From: Oxyruncus cristatus
Taxonomy: Eukaryota; Chordata; Aves; Passeriformes; Cotingidae
Reading direction: 5' to 3'
Assembly: GCA_013399855.1 (NCBI GenBank)
Contig: VXAY01006162.1
Coordinates: 760,924-824,923 of the forward strand
Length of the DNA: 64,000 nucleotides
The notes under the pieces are model-generated. The model did no database searches. It was not told the DNA's origin and was given only the letters and a program-made list of their open reading frames with translations. The position numbers were made by a program, and so were the translations under genes. Below, piece after piece: positions 1-12,921 of this stretch (position 1 is the first letter of the stretch; every line of letters begins with the position of its first letter).

Positions 1-3000
1 GACAGGGACACGGTAATGGGCAGGTGTGGCTGTGTCAGCCAGGTAAGGACTGGGGCAGGTTTAGTAAATAGGAGGTGATTTCATCCTGTTAATGCTGAGC
101 TCAGTGTGCTCCTGGTGTGAAGAGAGGCACTGACTGGAATGCAGAGGGCTCAAGAGCTGGATGAGGGTGGAGGAGAAGGGAGTGACCTGGAACAAGGAAC
201 TGTCCAGGGCAAATGGGCGGCTGGTGGAGAACAATTTTTGGCAGGATGAGGTGCTGGGGATCTGTTGGTGCTGGACCGTGGTGCTGCAGCGCTGAACATG
301 ACCCAGAGGCGGCCTGGATTCTCCTCTTCCAGACTTTTTGACACTAGGCTTTGTAAGCAGGGAATGCTGCTGCTGCACGTGGGATGTTTCGTTAGTGATC
401 TTCATGTATTGCTTGGAAGGAGGGTCAGTACAGCAGAGGTGCTTTTTAAGAACTAAAGATGAATAATAAATGCAAAGAATGTAAGTGGTCACAGTTGGAC
501 AGAGGCCACAAGTTTAAAAACAAACAGGAAAAAACACCCTCCCCAAAACTTCTGCCATCTGTTCCTGTGCTCCACATCTTCGTCACCTTGATACTACAGA
601 GAAGTAATAGGGAATTAAGGGCTGGCTTCTAAGTGGCCATGATTCATAGCAGAATTCTGAAAAGGCTCTCAGATAAGATCAGGGTTACTCCTTATGTGTA
701 GAGAACAAAAGGAATTCTTCAGCTTTTAACAAACCTGAGAATTTTTTTTCTAAAAAAACCCCGCGATTCTAAGAAATTATGTGATATCTCGGTCACTTCA
801 TTCGTGTTAATATTTTCTTCAGGAAACTTGTTGTTAATTATGATAATTGAATTATGCAGTTGTTGAGTTTCCTTGGCTAATTTACATGCGCTCTTTTCAC
901 ATGGGTTTGGGTGTTACAATTAATTTTATTTTCCAGAGAAGTGTTGTCTGCTGTTGATGAGTTCCTTGCATGAGAGATTTGACCTTTTTTATTTAGAGTC
1001 AGTGTTAATACGTCATGTATTGAGTGGCAGAGAAAGGTATGAGCTGGGGCAGTCACGATTTGTGTTCTCTGATGGATCTGTGTGAAGATTTCGCTGTCGA
1101 AGAGGGGAATCCTCTAATTTTACAGTTTGTCCCCACTGGATTTGCACCTCCCTGTGTCAGGGGGTGGATATAACACACTGTCCTTTGTTTACTCTGAGTT
1201 GCCAGTGGAGTGCAAAACTTTGATCTTCACTCCCTGTGTGTATTAAACACACACCCAGGAGCTGCAAAGGAGTTTAAACAGTGAAGAACGAATCAGAAAT
1301 TCCCTGTGCTGGGCAGGTATAGCTCCAGCAGGAGACATGCAGGTATTTTAAGTGGAGTTTCTTGTAGAGGCCTGTGCAGAAAATCTCCGTGCGAGGACAG
1401 AGCGAGGAGAAGTTACTGGTGCATTCAGACAGATGATTTTCTTTTTTAGTAAACTAAAAATAAATGAACAATGTGAGACCACAAGTTTCATTTTAAATAA
1501 ACTTAATATTGTCTAACTGTGGGGGGGGGGAAATGAGCTTTTAAAATGGTTCTCATGTTTGTACAGCGTTGTTTGTTGCTACCTAACAGTGCTTCTCTTT
1601 CTCCCCAATGGTTGGTATGAGGCCGAGGCAAAGTCTGCTCCTGTGGGACTTGTTTTCCAAAACGCTTTTGGCAGTTGTAAAGCTGTTAAATACTTGATTT
1701 TGTTCAGCTGATCCCCTTTATCATGATTTAAGGTCTGTGAGAGCCTTGACTGCTTCCCAGGGGGTTGGTCGGGATCAGTTTGGTTTTTGGGCACACGCTA
1801 CACACATCACCTTTGTGCTGAAATAAGGATCTGTTCGTCAGCTTATTAATGAGTTGTCAGACAGAGTTCGAGAGGTTGGTGTATCTTTGTTGTTCTAAAG
1901 CTATGAAATAGCTAAAGAATAGAGTACAATTTCCATCAGATATGGTGTTACTATATTTCATGGAATTACCTCTTTCTCTAACGAGATGTTTTGTTATTTG
2001 CACACATACACACATTTGGTGGTTTGTTTTTATTTGGAGGGCATGCTTTCTTCATTGTGTTTGGCTGTTTTTTTAACTTTTTAATTGCAAGCATTTACAA
2101 TATTGTTATTTTTGTTATAGTGAGCCCTTTTATTGTTTCAGAAGTGAATGAATCATATATTCTGGGTTATTTTTTCCTGGCAGATATTTTTCTTTAATGG
2201 TTACTCAGGGCTCGCTTAACTTGTACAGATGAATAATACTTGAAATGCAGTATCTGATTCATCATTCATAACATCACAATGAAAAACCTTGTGAAATTAT
2301 ATATAGAGGTCTTTTTACTTGCAGGAACAGCACCTTTAAAGGGGCCAAGGTTGGCAGTGTAGCTGTTGTAGGGCAATGAAATAGTCCTTCCTCAGTTCTG
2401 TTTGCTCTGAGTGCATCTCCGTTTCCTAAAATTGTGTTCTATTTCCCAGGTTTCTCTCCTCTGTCCCACTTGGAAGAACAGGTGCTGGCCCTGCAGCAGG
2501 TTCCAGATCTGTGCTCCCTTTGCCAGGACAGGGTGTTTTCAGTGGAGTGTTGTGAGGATGTTGCCATGAGAAGGTGTTAGAGGGGATCCTCTGCCAGTCT
2601 AAAAGTAGCCAAATACAGTTAAATTTAATTTTGGCAACGAACAGAGCAGGAAATAACCACAGGGTGGTGTGGAACCTGCTCGTGGTAAATGGCCTTTGCC
2701 TGTAGAATCCCAGTTGTTTTCTGGCCTCCCAGGCCAGTCCCAGATGGGAGAGTCCCGGTGCGTTTCTGGACTGCTCAGCATGAGTTAAACACCCAGATCT
2801 CAATGATAGGGGTGAGTAAGTGGCTCCACAACTCCCTGAGAATGGAAGAGAGGGGTGTCAGTACTCCGTATTTTTTGTTAGCGCTATGCATCCTCATATT
2901 TTTGTTCATTCTACCAAGTTTTAAAATATTTAGACGCGTGAAAGTATCCCGAGAGCATCTAATACGAGGGCGTGTGTTTCTGTGAGCACAGCGTGCGTGA

Positions 3001-6000
3001 AACCTGAAAAGAGTGAGGCTGGTTTTGTGCGTCTGTGCAACTGATTCGTGTCATCTGGAATGGAAAGACTTAAGTTCTGGTGGATTTTGTTTGGTCATAC
3101 ACAAATTGTTTTTTCGTATGTTTCCCAGATTCACTGTAGGTAGGTTTTAAAAAAAAAAAAAAAAAAGGCAAAACCAACGGAAGTAACACCAAAAAAACCC
3201 CAAACCCACCCAACTGCCCCGTATTTGCTCTGTTGCCCCTGTCCACACAAATATTTATAAACAGCCAGTAGTGCAGTTTCTTTTGCATGCACAGAGCCCT
3301 GGGGGAAATGAGGAAATGTTTTAATATGTGTGAGGCGTTCAATACTTTGTTTTGCTCTGCTTTACCTTTCAAAGAGCTGGGGAGCCTGCCTGAAAAACTA
3401 GAATACACTCCCTGGGAGCTTCTATTACCTTTGTTTGAAACAGTCAAACCTCTGCTGCTGGAACTCAAGAATCCATGGACAGAATGACTAGAACAGCAAA
3501 TATGACTTCAAAAAATGTGGTTATGGGATGAACTGGTACGAGTCCAGCTGCGGTGGATAAATTGATTTTGCTGTTGCTTGAAATCCGTGATGTGTTGGTA
3601 TTTTGGCAGAGTAAGAAAAACAAGGGTATTAGAAAGTAATTTACTGCAGTGGGATTAACAGAGAGTGTTGTGTTTGCGCGAGTGGGGCAGCACAGAGGGC
3701 TGAGATGTGTCTGATAAACAGGACGAGGTCTAGTCTGACAGCTGGCAACAATAGCCTGTGCTCCAAGTCAGGTGTACTGAATTAGCAAATCTATTACAAG
3801 GCACCAGGAGAAATCTCACAGAAGACAAGCCTTGTAGGCAGAAGTGTTGCCAAATGGGAAATGATTCATCGTCTCTGAATGGGATGAGCACTGAGCAGAA
3901 GCAGTTTAAACCTCAGACTGCTTTGGCTCGTGAACCACCAAATATGTGATTAACGCTTTATCTTCCCCAGTCCCGAGGGGTTCGTTGTCCCCCGAGTCTG
4001 CGTTTAGGATCAAAGTCAGTGAGACTCGGTTTGTTCTAATCTCTCTTTTGTATGTTTGAACGTGTTTAGGTATTTTTTTGACTTTTGCATCCTAAAAACA
4101 CTCCCATCCTGTGACCCTTTGGGAATAGCACCTTTTAGTGAGGACTGCTCCCTGTCAGGGATGCAGGCACAACTTCCCGACCTGGCTTAGTGTAGTTTAT
4201 TTGCTTATATTTGGTGCAAATCCCTGATTAGCTGGAGATGCAATTTAATGTAGGATGCCAGTTCCAAGGCACTCACTGCATTTTGATTTTTAGTATTTAA
4301 AAAACTTATACCACTCTAACTTTGGTAATGCTATTTGTAATTTGCAAATGATAAACAGCTGAAAGACAAACAGGAAATGTATTTGTGAATTCTTTAGTTA
4401 ATGCAGAAAGGAGCTACAGTTTACAAAGCCAAATGAAGGAATGTAAAGGGGAAAAGGCTCGTACCTTCTTTGTCTCTTCAAATATTATCAGAGTTTTAGC
4501 ATGTCTGTGGTCTTATTTCAGTATAAATTGTCCTCTTGGCTCTAAGGTACATAGATTATAGAGAAAATAAAGGAATTAAGTCATTGGGAGGTGTTTAGTA
4601 TTAAATAATTGAGATTGTTTTACAGTTAGAGAAGATAGTTGTGAGAGGAAAAAATGTTGTACTTGGTAAGTTAATTATTTGCTAGACAATATATTATTAT
4701 GTTTGGGTGCCGTTGGATAGCCCTCAATTAGCACTTGAGATATCCAAGGAGCGATGCGTCTGGGGAATGAATGTAAAGATTCCTCTGGAAAACTGTTTCT
4801 GCTCTTATCTTGCATGTGCAGCCATGGAAGAAATGGTAGAAATTAGAAGTGATACTTAGTGTAACACTTTGGGAGCAGAACTGCAAGAGGCTGAGGGTTT
4901 CCAGAGTGAGAGGCTCCAGGGAAATGAGGGCTTTCCATTTCTGTGTCCCTCCAAAATCCCCCTCGTGTCCCTGTGGACTGCCTGGAGTTCAGAGCTGTTG
5001 GAATTTGTTCTGGAGGACGCATCTGTTTACACAGATATTACACATATTAAAGGACTGCAAGAACATAACCAAATCAGTTTATGAATTGTGCAGTCTACTG
5101 ATACAATAATCTCCTGGAGATGAGGCTTCATGGGTGTCTGATGGGGAATAAGAGTGGACATGAGAGTTTGAGTGATGTTTGAATGGTGACATTGCCTTCA
5201 TTTTCCATATGTGCTGCTTTCAAGCAGCTGAAGTTTTCCTCCCTTACGTGGTGCTGCATTTCTGCAGGTTCAGGCAGAATTCCATGATCAGGGGCTTAGT
5301 AACCAGGGAAAGGTGTGTACAGAATCCACACATCTCCCTGCTGACCCTGCTTTATTTTTGGCAGAAGCCAAACTGCCAAGTTCCAGAGAGAGGCAGCTTC
5401 CACTATTGAAAGCGTTCCACTAAAACAAATTTTTCCCCAAAAAAGTAAATCTAGGGACATTGGGCTTGAATGTTTCAACTGTACTAAATGAGGAAAAGGC
5501 AGGATCCACATATTAGCCAGGAGACAGAATGTCTGAGGTTGTGGATACTGATGCTCATGCAGGAGGATGTAAGAGTCCATCACTCATCTCTATTGCCCAT
5601 AGAATATGATTTCAGTACATCAGGTGTGTAAATTGTGCTGAACTGGGAGTTTAGATTAAGGGCAGATGGTGAATTAGTGATTTTTTACTAGTGATAGCAT
5701 CAAAACCACGATCCTCGTGAACTCTTTAACTTTTATTTATTAAGGAACTGGTTTTACACGTATTTGAAATGCCAGAATTAATTTTTTCCCCCTAACAAAA
5801 GTTGTCACTTTAACTGTTGTTGTGTTCTTCCTTACAAAGCAGCTGACAATCCTTTTGTTAGTGTTGATAAAATGAATGTTTACAACGTTTTGGTGAGGAG
5901 TGGGAATTACTCGGGGAGGGTAAATGATGTGCATGCTTTCGGGGGCTTTCCTTTCCTTTTGCCTCTTCCCAGAAAAGCAGTGGCGTTCCCCAAGGATCAT

Positions 6001-9000
6001 GTCTGCAGCAGAGACAGAGGTGTGAGATTTCCTGTGTAAATCAGGCGTGTGGTGTGTCCTGACAGGGATGGCAGCGCTCCTGGAACGCTACTGGGATGCA
6101 CAATCCCGGGCACCCGGGACTCTGACTGAGCTGCAGGTGCCTCTTGTCTGAGCCCTTTTTAAAATCCAGAGCATTTTTGTCTGGTTGGTAATTAGATCAT
6201 GGATTTCTTTTGTCGGTGAAGAGTTTTACTGCAGTGAAACAAATCCGAGGGCTCTGCTCCTCGTTGCCATGCTCTTCCCCAGCACGTTTCCAGAGGTGCC
6301 TGAAACACATCAGACAGAGCGAGAATTTGTTTCTCCCCTTAGCTCTTCCCCCCACTCCTGTTGCTATCAAAAGAAACTAAGAAATACAAGGGCAGATTTC
6401 CATGTTACCTTGTTTTTTACCCATCGGAGGAAGGATCCTGTGCTCTCTTAAGTATTTTGCAAGTTGATAATTCTGGATTGGTCGCTTCTGTCTTGGTTAA
6501 AATCTGAGTGCTGGGATTGCAAACGAGTCTTTAAGGACTGAGGTAAGATTTTTAGAACAATGATTCTGAGAGTTTGAGATGAGTAACCCCCTTTTCTTTG
6601 CCTGAGCTCTTCAAAACTATTTTGTTCCTCTGTTCCTTGGACAATTGAGTTAATGCTTGTATTGGAGTTTGCTTCACTCACACTTGAATATAATAACCAC
6701 CTCTGCAGGTTTGAGATTAGTTAATCTTGGTAATATTACTTTAATTTAAAGCTTTTTTAATGGACTATGTTTTTAATACTGCAGGAGGGTAAAAAGAATA
6801 GAGAATGCTACAGCAAGTATAACAGCATATATAGCTGTTACAAATTAATTACTATAAATCTGGTGCATTCTTTTATCTTTAATGGATTTGTTTCTCCCCA
6901 AGATTTTGTTTACTGGAATACAGTTTTATACTTGCTACCAATGTGAGAAACAGAAGGGGATATATTTGAAATTGGTCTGTAAACTGATCCTTGACTGCTG
7001 ACTCTTGCTTTGAAAGTCTTCTAATGGCTGTTGATTTAAAGCTGTCTTGTTCCCCCCAGCCCAGTTGACCAGCACAGTCTCTGTGAGTGGTGTCTCCATG
7101 ACTTCATGGCACAGTAATGGTTTTTCAGATGTTGAAAAATGGGCGAGATGGGAGGGTTAGGCCCTTCTGGAGTAGGGTGGAGAAATGGAATGGAATTTCT
7201 AGTGTATGAAAGTTATGCATTGGAAACATCCTGGCTGGTCTGAGAGGCTCCATCCATTCTGAACCAGGAAATGCAAATATTCCCAATAGCCTTTGGGTTT
7301 TTTTTGTTTCCCGCGTGTTATTTCTGCTCCTTTCTCACTGAGCTGTGGCTGAAACCCTAATTTACCCAGAGCCCTGATGGTTTATCCTGTAGCATTCACC
7401 TGTAACGTGAACGTAATACAGCTCAAAAAAACCCAAACCAAACCCACCTATTTTTGCATCTACTTATTCAATTTAGCTGCTTCAAACATGAATCTCCAGA
7501 GAAGAGACTTGCAGACCTTGCTGGGAAGGTTTGCTACCTTCACTGCAGAAGTGGCAGCATAATTTCTTGCCTTCACCTCTTGACAGGCGTGTCAGACACC
7601 CTGGACACATGAATAGGGAAGGTGACGTGTGTGGCACCGAGCCCATCGCTGAATGAACCTGGGAAATGGGATTGCACGAGTCGCTGGGAGGAGGAATTCA
7701 ATGGCATGTGGGGGGGAGCTGGGGGTTTTGTTTTACTTTTGGCTTGGAGTGGAGTAAGGGAGGAGAAGTGGAAAAGGAAGCCTTTTGTTTACAGTAAAAC
7801 AATACTGTGAAGTAGACGTGGTGATGTAAAAGCAGGAGTCTAAACATGGCAAATCCAGGCAGGCTCCATCTGGCCCCGGCCACGAGTCACCGAGACGGCC
7901 CCGGCGCAGACTGTTGGAGTCTGGAGTCGCTGCTGTGTCGTCCTTCCTTACGGGAATTTAAAATAGCCTTGGAGATTCTGCCCCACAATTTTATTATTGC
8001 ATGAGCTGAATGATTTATTGGCTTAACCGTTTGCATTCAGTGGTGCAATGCAGGTTAATCTTCGTTAACCTGATAAATGTGTGGGGTTTCCATTTGGAGT
8101 TCTAATCTCTGTGAGTCGTATCCCATGCAAGCGATAAGGCTCTAGAATTGTAAATCTACTCAAAGCACAACCTGTTCTTACAGGTGGAATCTAATAGAGT
8201 GAATCTGTTGGAAAGAAAAAATGTGCTCTTGCTATGTTAGTTTCTGGCCTATTTTGCAGTGGTTTAAATGACAGTGCATTATTAAGGCATTTGTCACTTC
8301 TGGATATCCATGTTGCTGATTGAATGCAGGTTATTGTGGTTTTATCTGTTTAGTCCCAGAGGAACAATCCTGATTTGTTGAGACACAGATTTCTAGCTGA
8401 CAATGCTTATAAGCAGGTGCATGTGATCCTTGGAAATGGGTTTCATTACATGCAGTATATTAAAGACTTAGTGTCTGGCTTGTGTTGAAGTTGAGCTTAT
8501 AGAAATGCGTTTATGGGACAATTTAGAGTTTTAACCATTATTAAAGGAAATTCTTGTTAAAAGTTCTAGCACTGTGTTTATCCTAATGCATATCTCAATA
8601 GAGTTTATTTAAAAGCTGTCTACCTTGTGTTTGGACATAAGTCTAGCAGTGATGCTTTTATATGTCACTTAGAACTAGTGTTGGATATTTTTTTTCGGCC
8701 TGATGTCTTAATATTAAATAGCACTTTAAAAATCCATTAGTGCTTTTGAATTGTTCTAACACATATTCTTAGTAGAACTGGCGCACGATTCTAAATCTGC
8801 ATTAGATTTAAATGAGGTGTACAATTCTGAAAGAGAATTGGAAATTTGTTTCCCACCACTGTGAGGTCTAAATGTACCCGTGAGGTGGCTGTGCCCGTCG
8901 GAGAAGTCGCCATCCCTTCCAAGTTGTCCTGACTCCCACCGCACAGGGACAGAAAGGATCATGTTGTGCAGTTCCTAATTCACATCCAGCCTCTCTGTAT

Positions 9001-10468
9001 GTGTTTTGTACTGACTCTAGTTTAGAGCTCATTGGGTGATTCTGAATTTCTGGTGCTTTGGGAGCCTTGGGAAGAGCAGCTGTCCCTGAAGCAGAGCAGC
9101 CTGGCAGCAGTTGTGTGTGCTTTTTTTGTGGTTTAGCTCTGCTCTTTGGGAAATAGAAACCCCGAATGTTTAAGGTGAAGACTGTGTCTCTGAAAGAGAA
9201 TTAGAAATTAGAGATGTCTCTGAAAACCTGAGGGGGGCTAACTAGTTATTTATGGTGTCCTGAGGGCAAAATTGAAACAGAGGCAAGAGGAAGAACTATC
9301 ACTGTGTATTAAAATGAAAATATTAGGGGGTATACTTTGTTTTTAGATCTGAAAAACTTCATAAAGGTACGGGGTGCACCTCTCCAGTGCAACTGTGGGT
9401 TGCCATCAGAAGGGCAGAGTGGCTGCTCCTCCCTCCTCTGCTGCCATATGCCTTTCCCGCTTCCCCTGCACAAGTTCAGGAATGGTGTGACTGCAGGGGA
9501 AGTCAGGCAGCTCTTGGAGTCAATGGCCAACTAATGCATCTCCCCAGAAAGTTAATCAAGCCAGTTCAGCTTCCTACTCTACCTTGGCATCCCTGGGATT
9601 GTGGACCTGCTTGGAGGGAGGAACAGCTGCAGCCCCGTTCCTGGTGGGTGCGATGTGGAACCCATCCTGGTTGGAGTAATGCTCAGCTGCTGCGTTTCAT
9701 GCTGCAAACCCTTCTTTACTCAACCCCCTGCACACCTGTAAAACACCTGTTTGTGAGGTTTACCTGTCTTTGTGTGCCCCTTCTTGATAATAATCCACTG
9801 CAATCTTCCAAAACGCAGGAATTTCATTAAGTGAAAGTAAACTTCCATTTACGATCGCGTCCTCTCGCTTATTCTGTTCATCTGCAGAAAAAGCACCTTG
9901 CAAAGGAAATGAAGCCTTAAAAAGAAAAAAAAAAAAGAGAAAAAAAATCCTCAGAGAGATTAACTGTAGAATAAAACTTAACGTGAACAGTTGGGATAAA
10001 CAATTTTATTTCAAAACCTTAATTGAGGAAGTTATTACCTCAACAGCTGGATTTGCAAATCCGTGTGGTGTTATTTACAGCTCTTTGTTCGATGAACAGT
10101 TGAAGACCTCCTGTTTTATATCTTCCCATGTGGGAATTCAGGCAGGTCCAAGGAGGGAACGCAAGCACAAAAATATAAGTTTCTCTGGAGCGTGCCAGCA
10201 GTGGAAGGAACCAGTAGGAATTCGTTTGAAACGTTTCAAGTGTCGAGCCATCCTGCTGGAACCTGTGCCTGTCACAAATGCTTTTCTGAGAGAAATAAGT
10301 GAATTGGCGAAGAGTTTGGCACAATGTGGGGAAAAGTACGTCGTGTCAGCCATAGGTTCAAACACCCGAGCGATTTCTGGGTCCCAGGGGCACTCTCCGA
10401 AGGCAGGAGGGGAGGGGGGGGGTGTGCCTTCATTTGGCTCCCTCCCCTCTCCCTCCCCCAAGCAGGCT

Positions 10469-10496
10469 CATTCCAATCAGCAGCGTAATTGGAATG
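10469..10496. promoter_or_regulatory. inverted CATTCCAAT pair (candidate TEAD-type site)
   Basis: CATTCCAAT (10469-10477) and its reverse complement ATTGGAATG (10488-10496) are 10 bases apart. CATTCC is the core of the TEAD (MCAT) motif, and CCAAT/ATTGG boxes overlap it. A regulatory role is inference. Confidence 0.4.
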
Positions 10497-12899
10497 CAAC
10501 CACAGTCTGGAGGAGGAAGGGAAATTTTTGGCAAGGAGAGGCAGAGCAGTTGGGAGCTTTATTCAGATTAAAGCATAGACGACCATTCATTATCAGTACA
10601 ACACACATTAGCAACAGCACAGCATTGTGTTTCTACAGCTGGGACCTATTTCAGTGATTGTATTGCACTGCACAGAACATGCAAACAACTGGGATCTGAT
10701 CACAAACCCAGCACTAATGGCTTTCCTGAAAAGATGCTCTTTCTCTAGGGGGAGAAAGACTTGTCTTCCAAACGAGCTGTTGTGGTAAAAATTGATAGGC
10801 AGCCTGTCCTTCTCCTCACTCTCCCATGTGTTACATATGTTCTGCAACAAGCACTTCTTCTGGGAGAAAAACCCTTGGGGAAAGAAAAAAAAAAAAAACC
10901 AGCAGGAATTCTAATGTCAGAACTGTTGGTTGGGTTTGGAAGGCTGAGCTTGTTCTTCTGTGGTGATGACACGTGGAAAGCCAGAAGATTAGTAAACCTA
11001 ATCTTAGCTTTGGAGCGAGTCCTCCCCTGCCCTGGAACCTCAGGGCTGGCTGTTGACACAGTGGTGGTTCTTATGGATGGGATGGGATGGGGGGTTTCCT
11101 ACTAAGCCATGTAATTTTAAATGTCTTGATTATGTGTTTCCTCCTGTGCCCACTTCCATGGACGTTTATGATTACTGTTTATTTTCTTACCTGTCTTCCC
11201 GTTATCTTTCACCGATCGTGTCTCAAAGATACACATTTAAAAACTGTTACTGAAGGTGGCTCAAGCAGTGTTATTTTTTAACATAGAAATTTTAAACAAT
11301 ATATTTTCTGTTGTGATTGTCTACAGCTGTAGCCTTGAGGTGCTCCTACCTCAAGCACATTTAAACCTTGTCATTTGTCATAAATCAAGAGACATGGTGT
11401 TATTGATATACTTACTACTCTGCTATAAACATACTTTTTAATACTTATATAAAATAGTGGCAACGTATAACATAGGATGCCTTCCATAACAACAGCTTGA
11501 TGTCATTAAAAGTTTGATTTTTCTGTAAAAATTATTCCAAAGTAGAAAACAGTTGTAACAAGAGTTTTTCAGAAACAGTAAGAGGAGTTCAGAAAATGAG
11601 AGAAATATTTTCTCTTTCTGTAAAATTCACCTTTTGAATATTCGTAGTTCCTGTCAATTTTCATGTGGGTTTAACTAATTCACCCCCCTCTGTATAATTG
11701 CACATAAATTTTGATAGCTAACACATAGATTGCAGGAGTTTGGGGCTGTTAAATGTTTTACATTTACTTGCAATAGTTGAATAACTTTTCAGTAAACCAT
11801 TCTTTTGTCAGTCACTGGAGTAATAAATCAGAAAAAGGAAATTGGCAAACGTGATTCACTTAATTCCTATTTTTGAGTGTTTTGTAGCAAAGCTGTCGTA
11901 GAAGGAGACTGGGTAGCCTATAATATTATGCTCTTTTCAGGTATCTGCAAGCTGACCTGAGTAGCACATGTTAGAATGAGATCATAAAGCACGATAAAAA
12001 GATATTTAGTGTATGTGCAGTATGTAAAACTGATGTGCTGTTTGTCTTGGCACGTATGCATTGTTCCTTCATATTGGAATATTAATGTTCTCCTGTCTGT
12101 AGACTACCCAGGAAGTCTGTAATAAACACAAAACATAACTATCCACTGAGTCACTGATACTCTGTAATAAATACTTTATCTACAGATGTGTGCTAGGAGC
12201 CATTAGTGTCATTTGATGATGCACTCACGACACAACACTCCCCCCTCTTTTTTTCCCCAGCCAGTGTCGGTGTACCCAGCCACTGGTTCGTGTTCTAGTT
12301 CCAGTGCAACTTTGAACAGCTGAACTTCTTGTTTTACAATAATTTCGATAAAAAGTGCCTTGAAACAAGCACATACAAATAACAAATAACCCCCTTCCGT
12401 GCCCTGGTGCCTCTGGAGGACCCAGTCGTGGTAGATCTGATAATGATGTGGGTTGGGTCCAGAACCATCAGGGTTTTAAGTTAGCTTTGTCCAGGGAAAT
12501 AAAACTTCTTGTGGGCTTTTTCTGGTTTTTGAATCTTTAGCTCAAATGGAACATAGGAGGGAGGACTCACAGATAATTAAGTCCCAGGAGTTTTATGAGA
12601 ATGATTGCCTGGATAAAGAGGAGACCCAGGCAGTGACCTGGAGGGAGAGGAAAAAGCTGCAGCGGGAGATCCCGAGTTGCCGGAGCACGGGAGGGTCTGT
12701 GTGGGAGAGTGTCTGTCTGACCGCTGGGAAAAGCCTCAGCTGTAGCTCTCAGTCAACCATAAAACATAAATCCATAGGAAGCCAAACTTCCTTCGTTTTT
12801 ATTCTCAAGGAACTATTAATCAGTTGGTTATCAGAATATTCAGAATAGGTTTAAACACGGTGTTGAAACTGTTAGGAAAGTGGAGCATAAACTCTGGTG

Positions 12900-12921
12900 C
12901 TTTTCCCACCGGTGGGAAAAG
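12900..12921. repeat. perfect 22-bp palindrome
   Basis: The arm CTTTTCCCACC is followed directly by its exact reverse complement GGTGGGAAAAG, with no spacer, in SMURF2 intron 1. Confidence 0.95.

Noticed and set aside
3287..3487. 66-codon ORF with a protein-like composition in SMURF2 intron 1
   Set aside because: No recognised family, no splice or promoter context, and ORFs of this size are expected by chance.
7424..7450. CAAAACCAAACC-type A/C-rich tracts here and near 15004 and 25515 as a repeat family
   Set aside because: Simple low-complexity A/C sequence without shared flanks; not enough to call an element.
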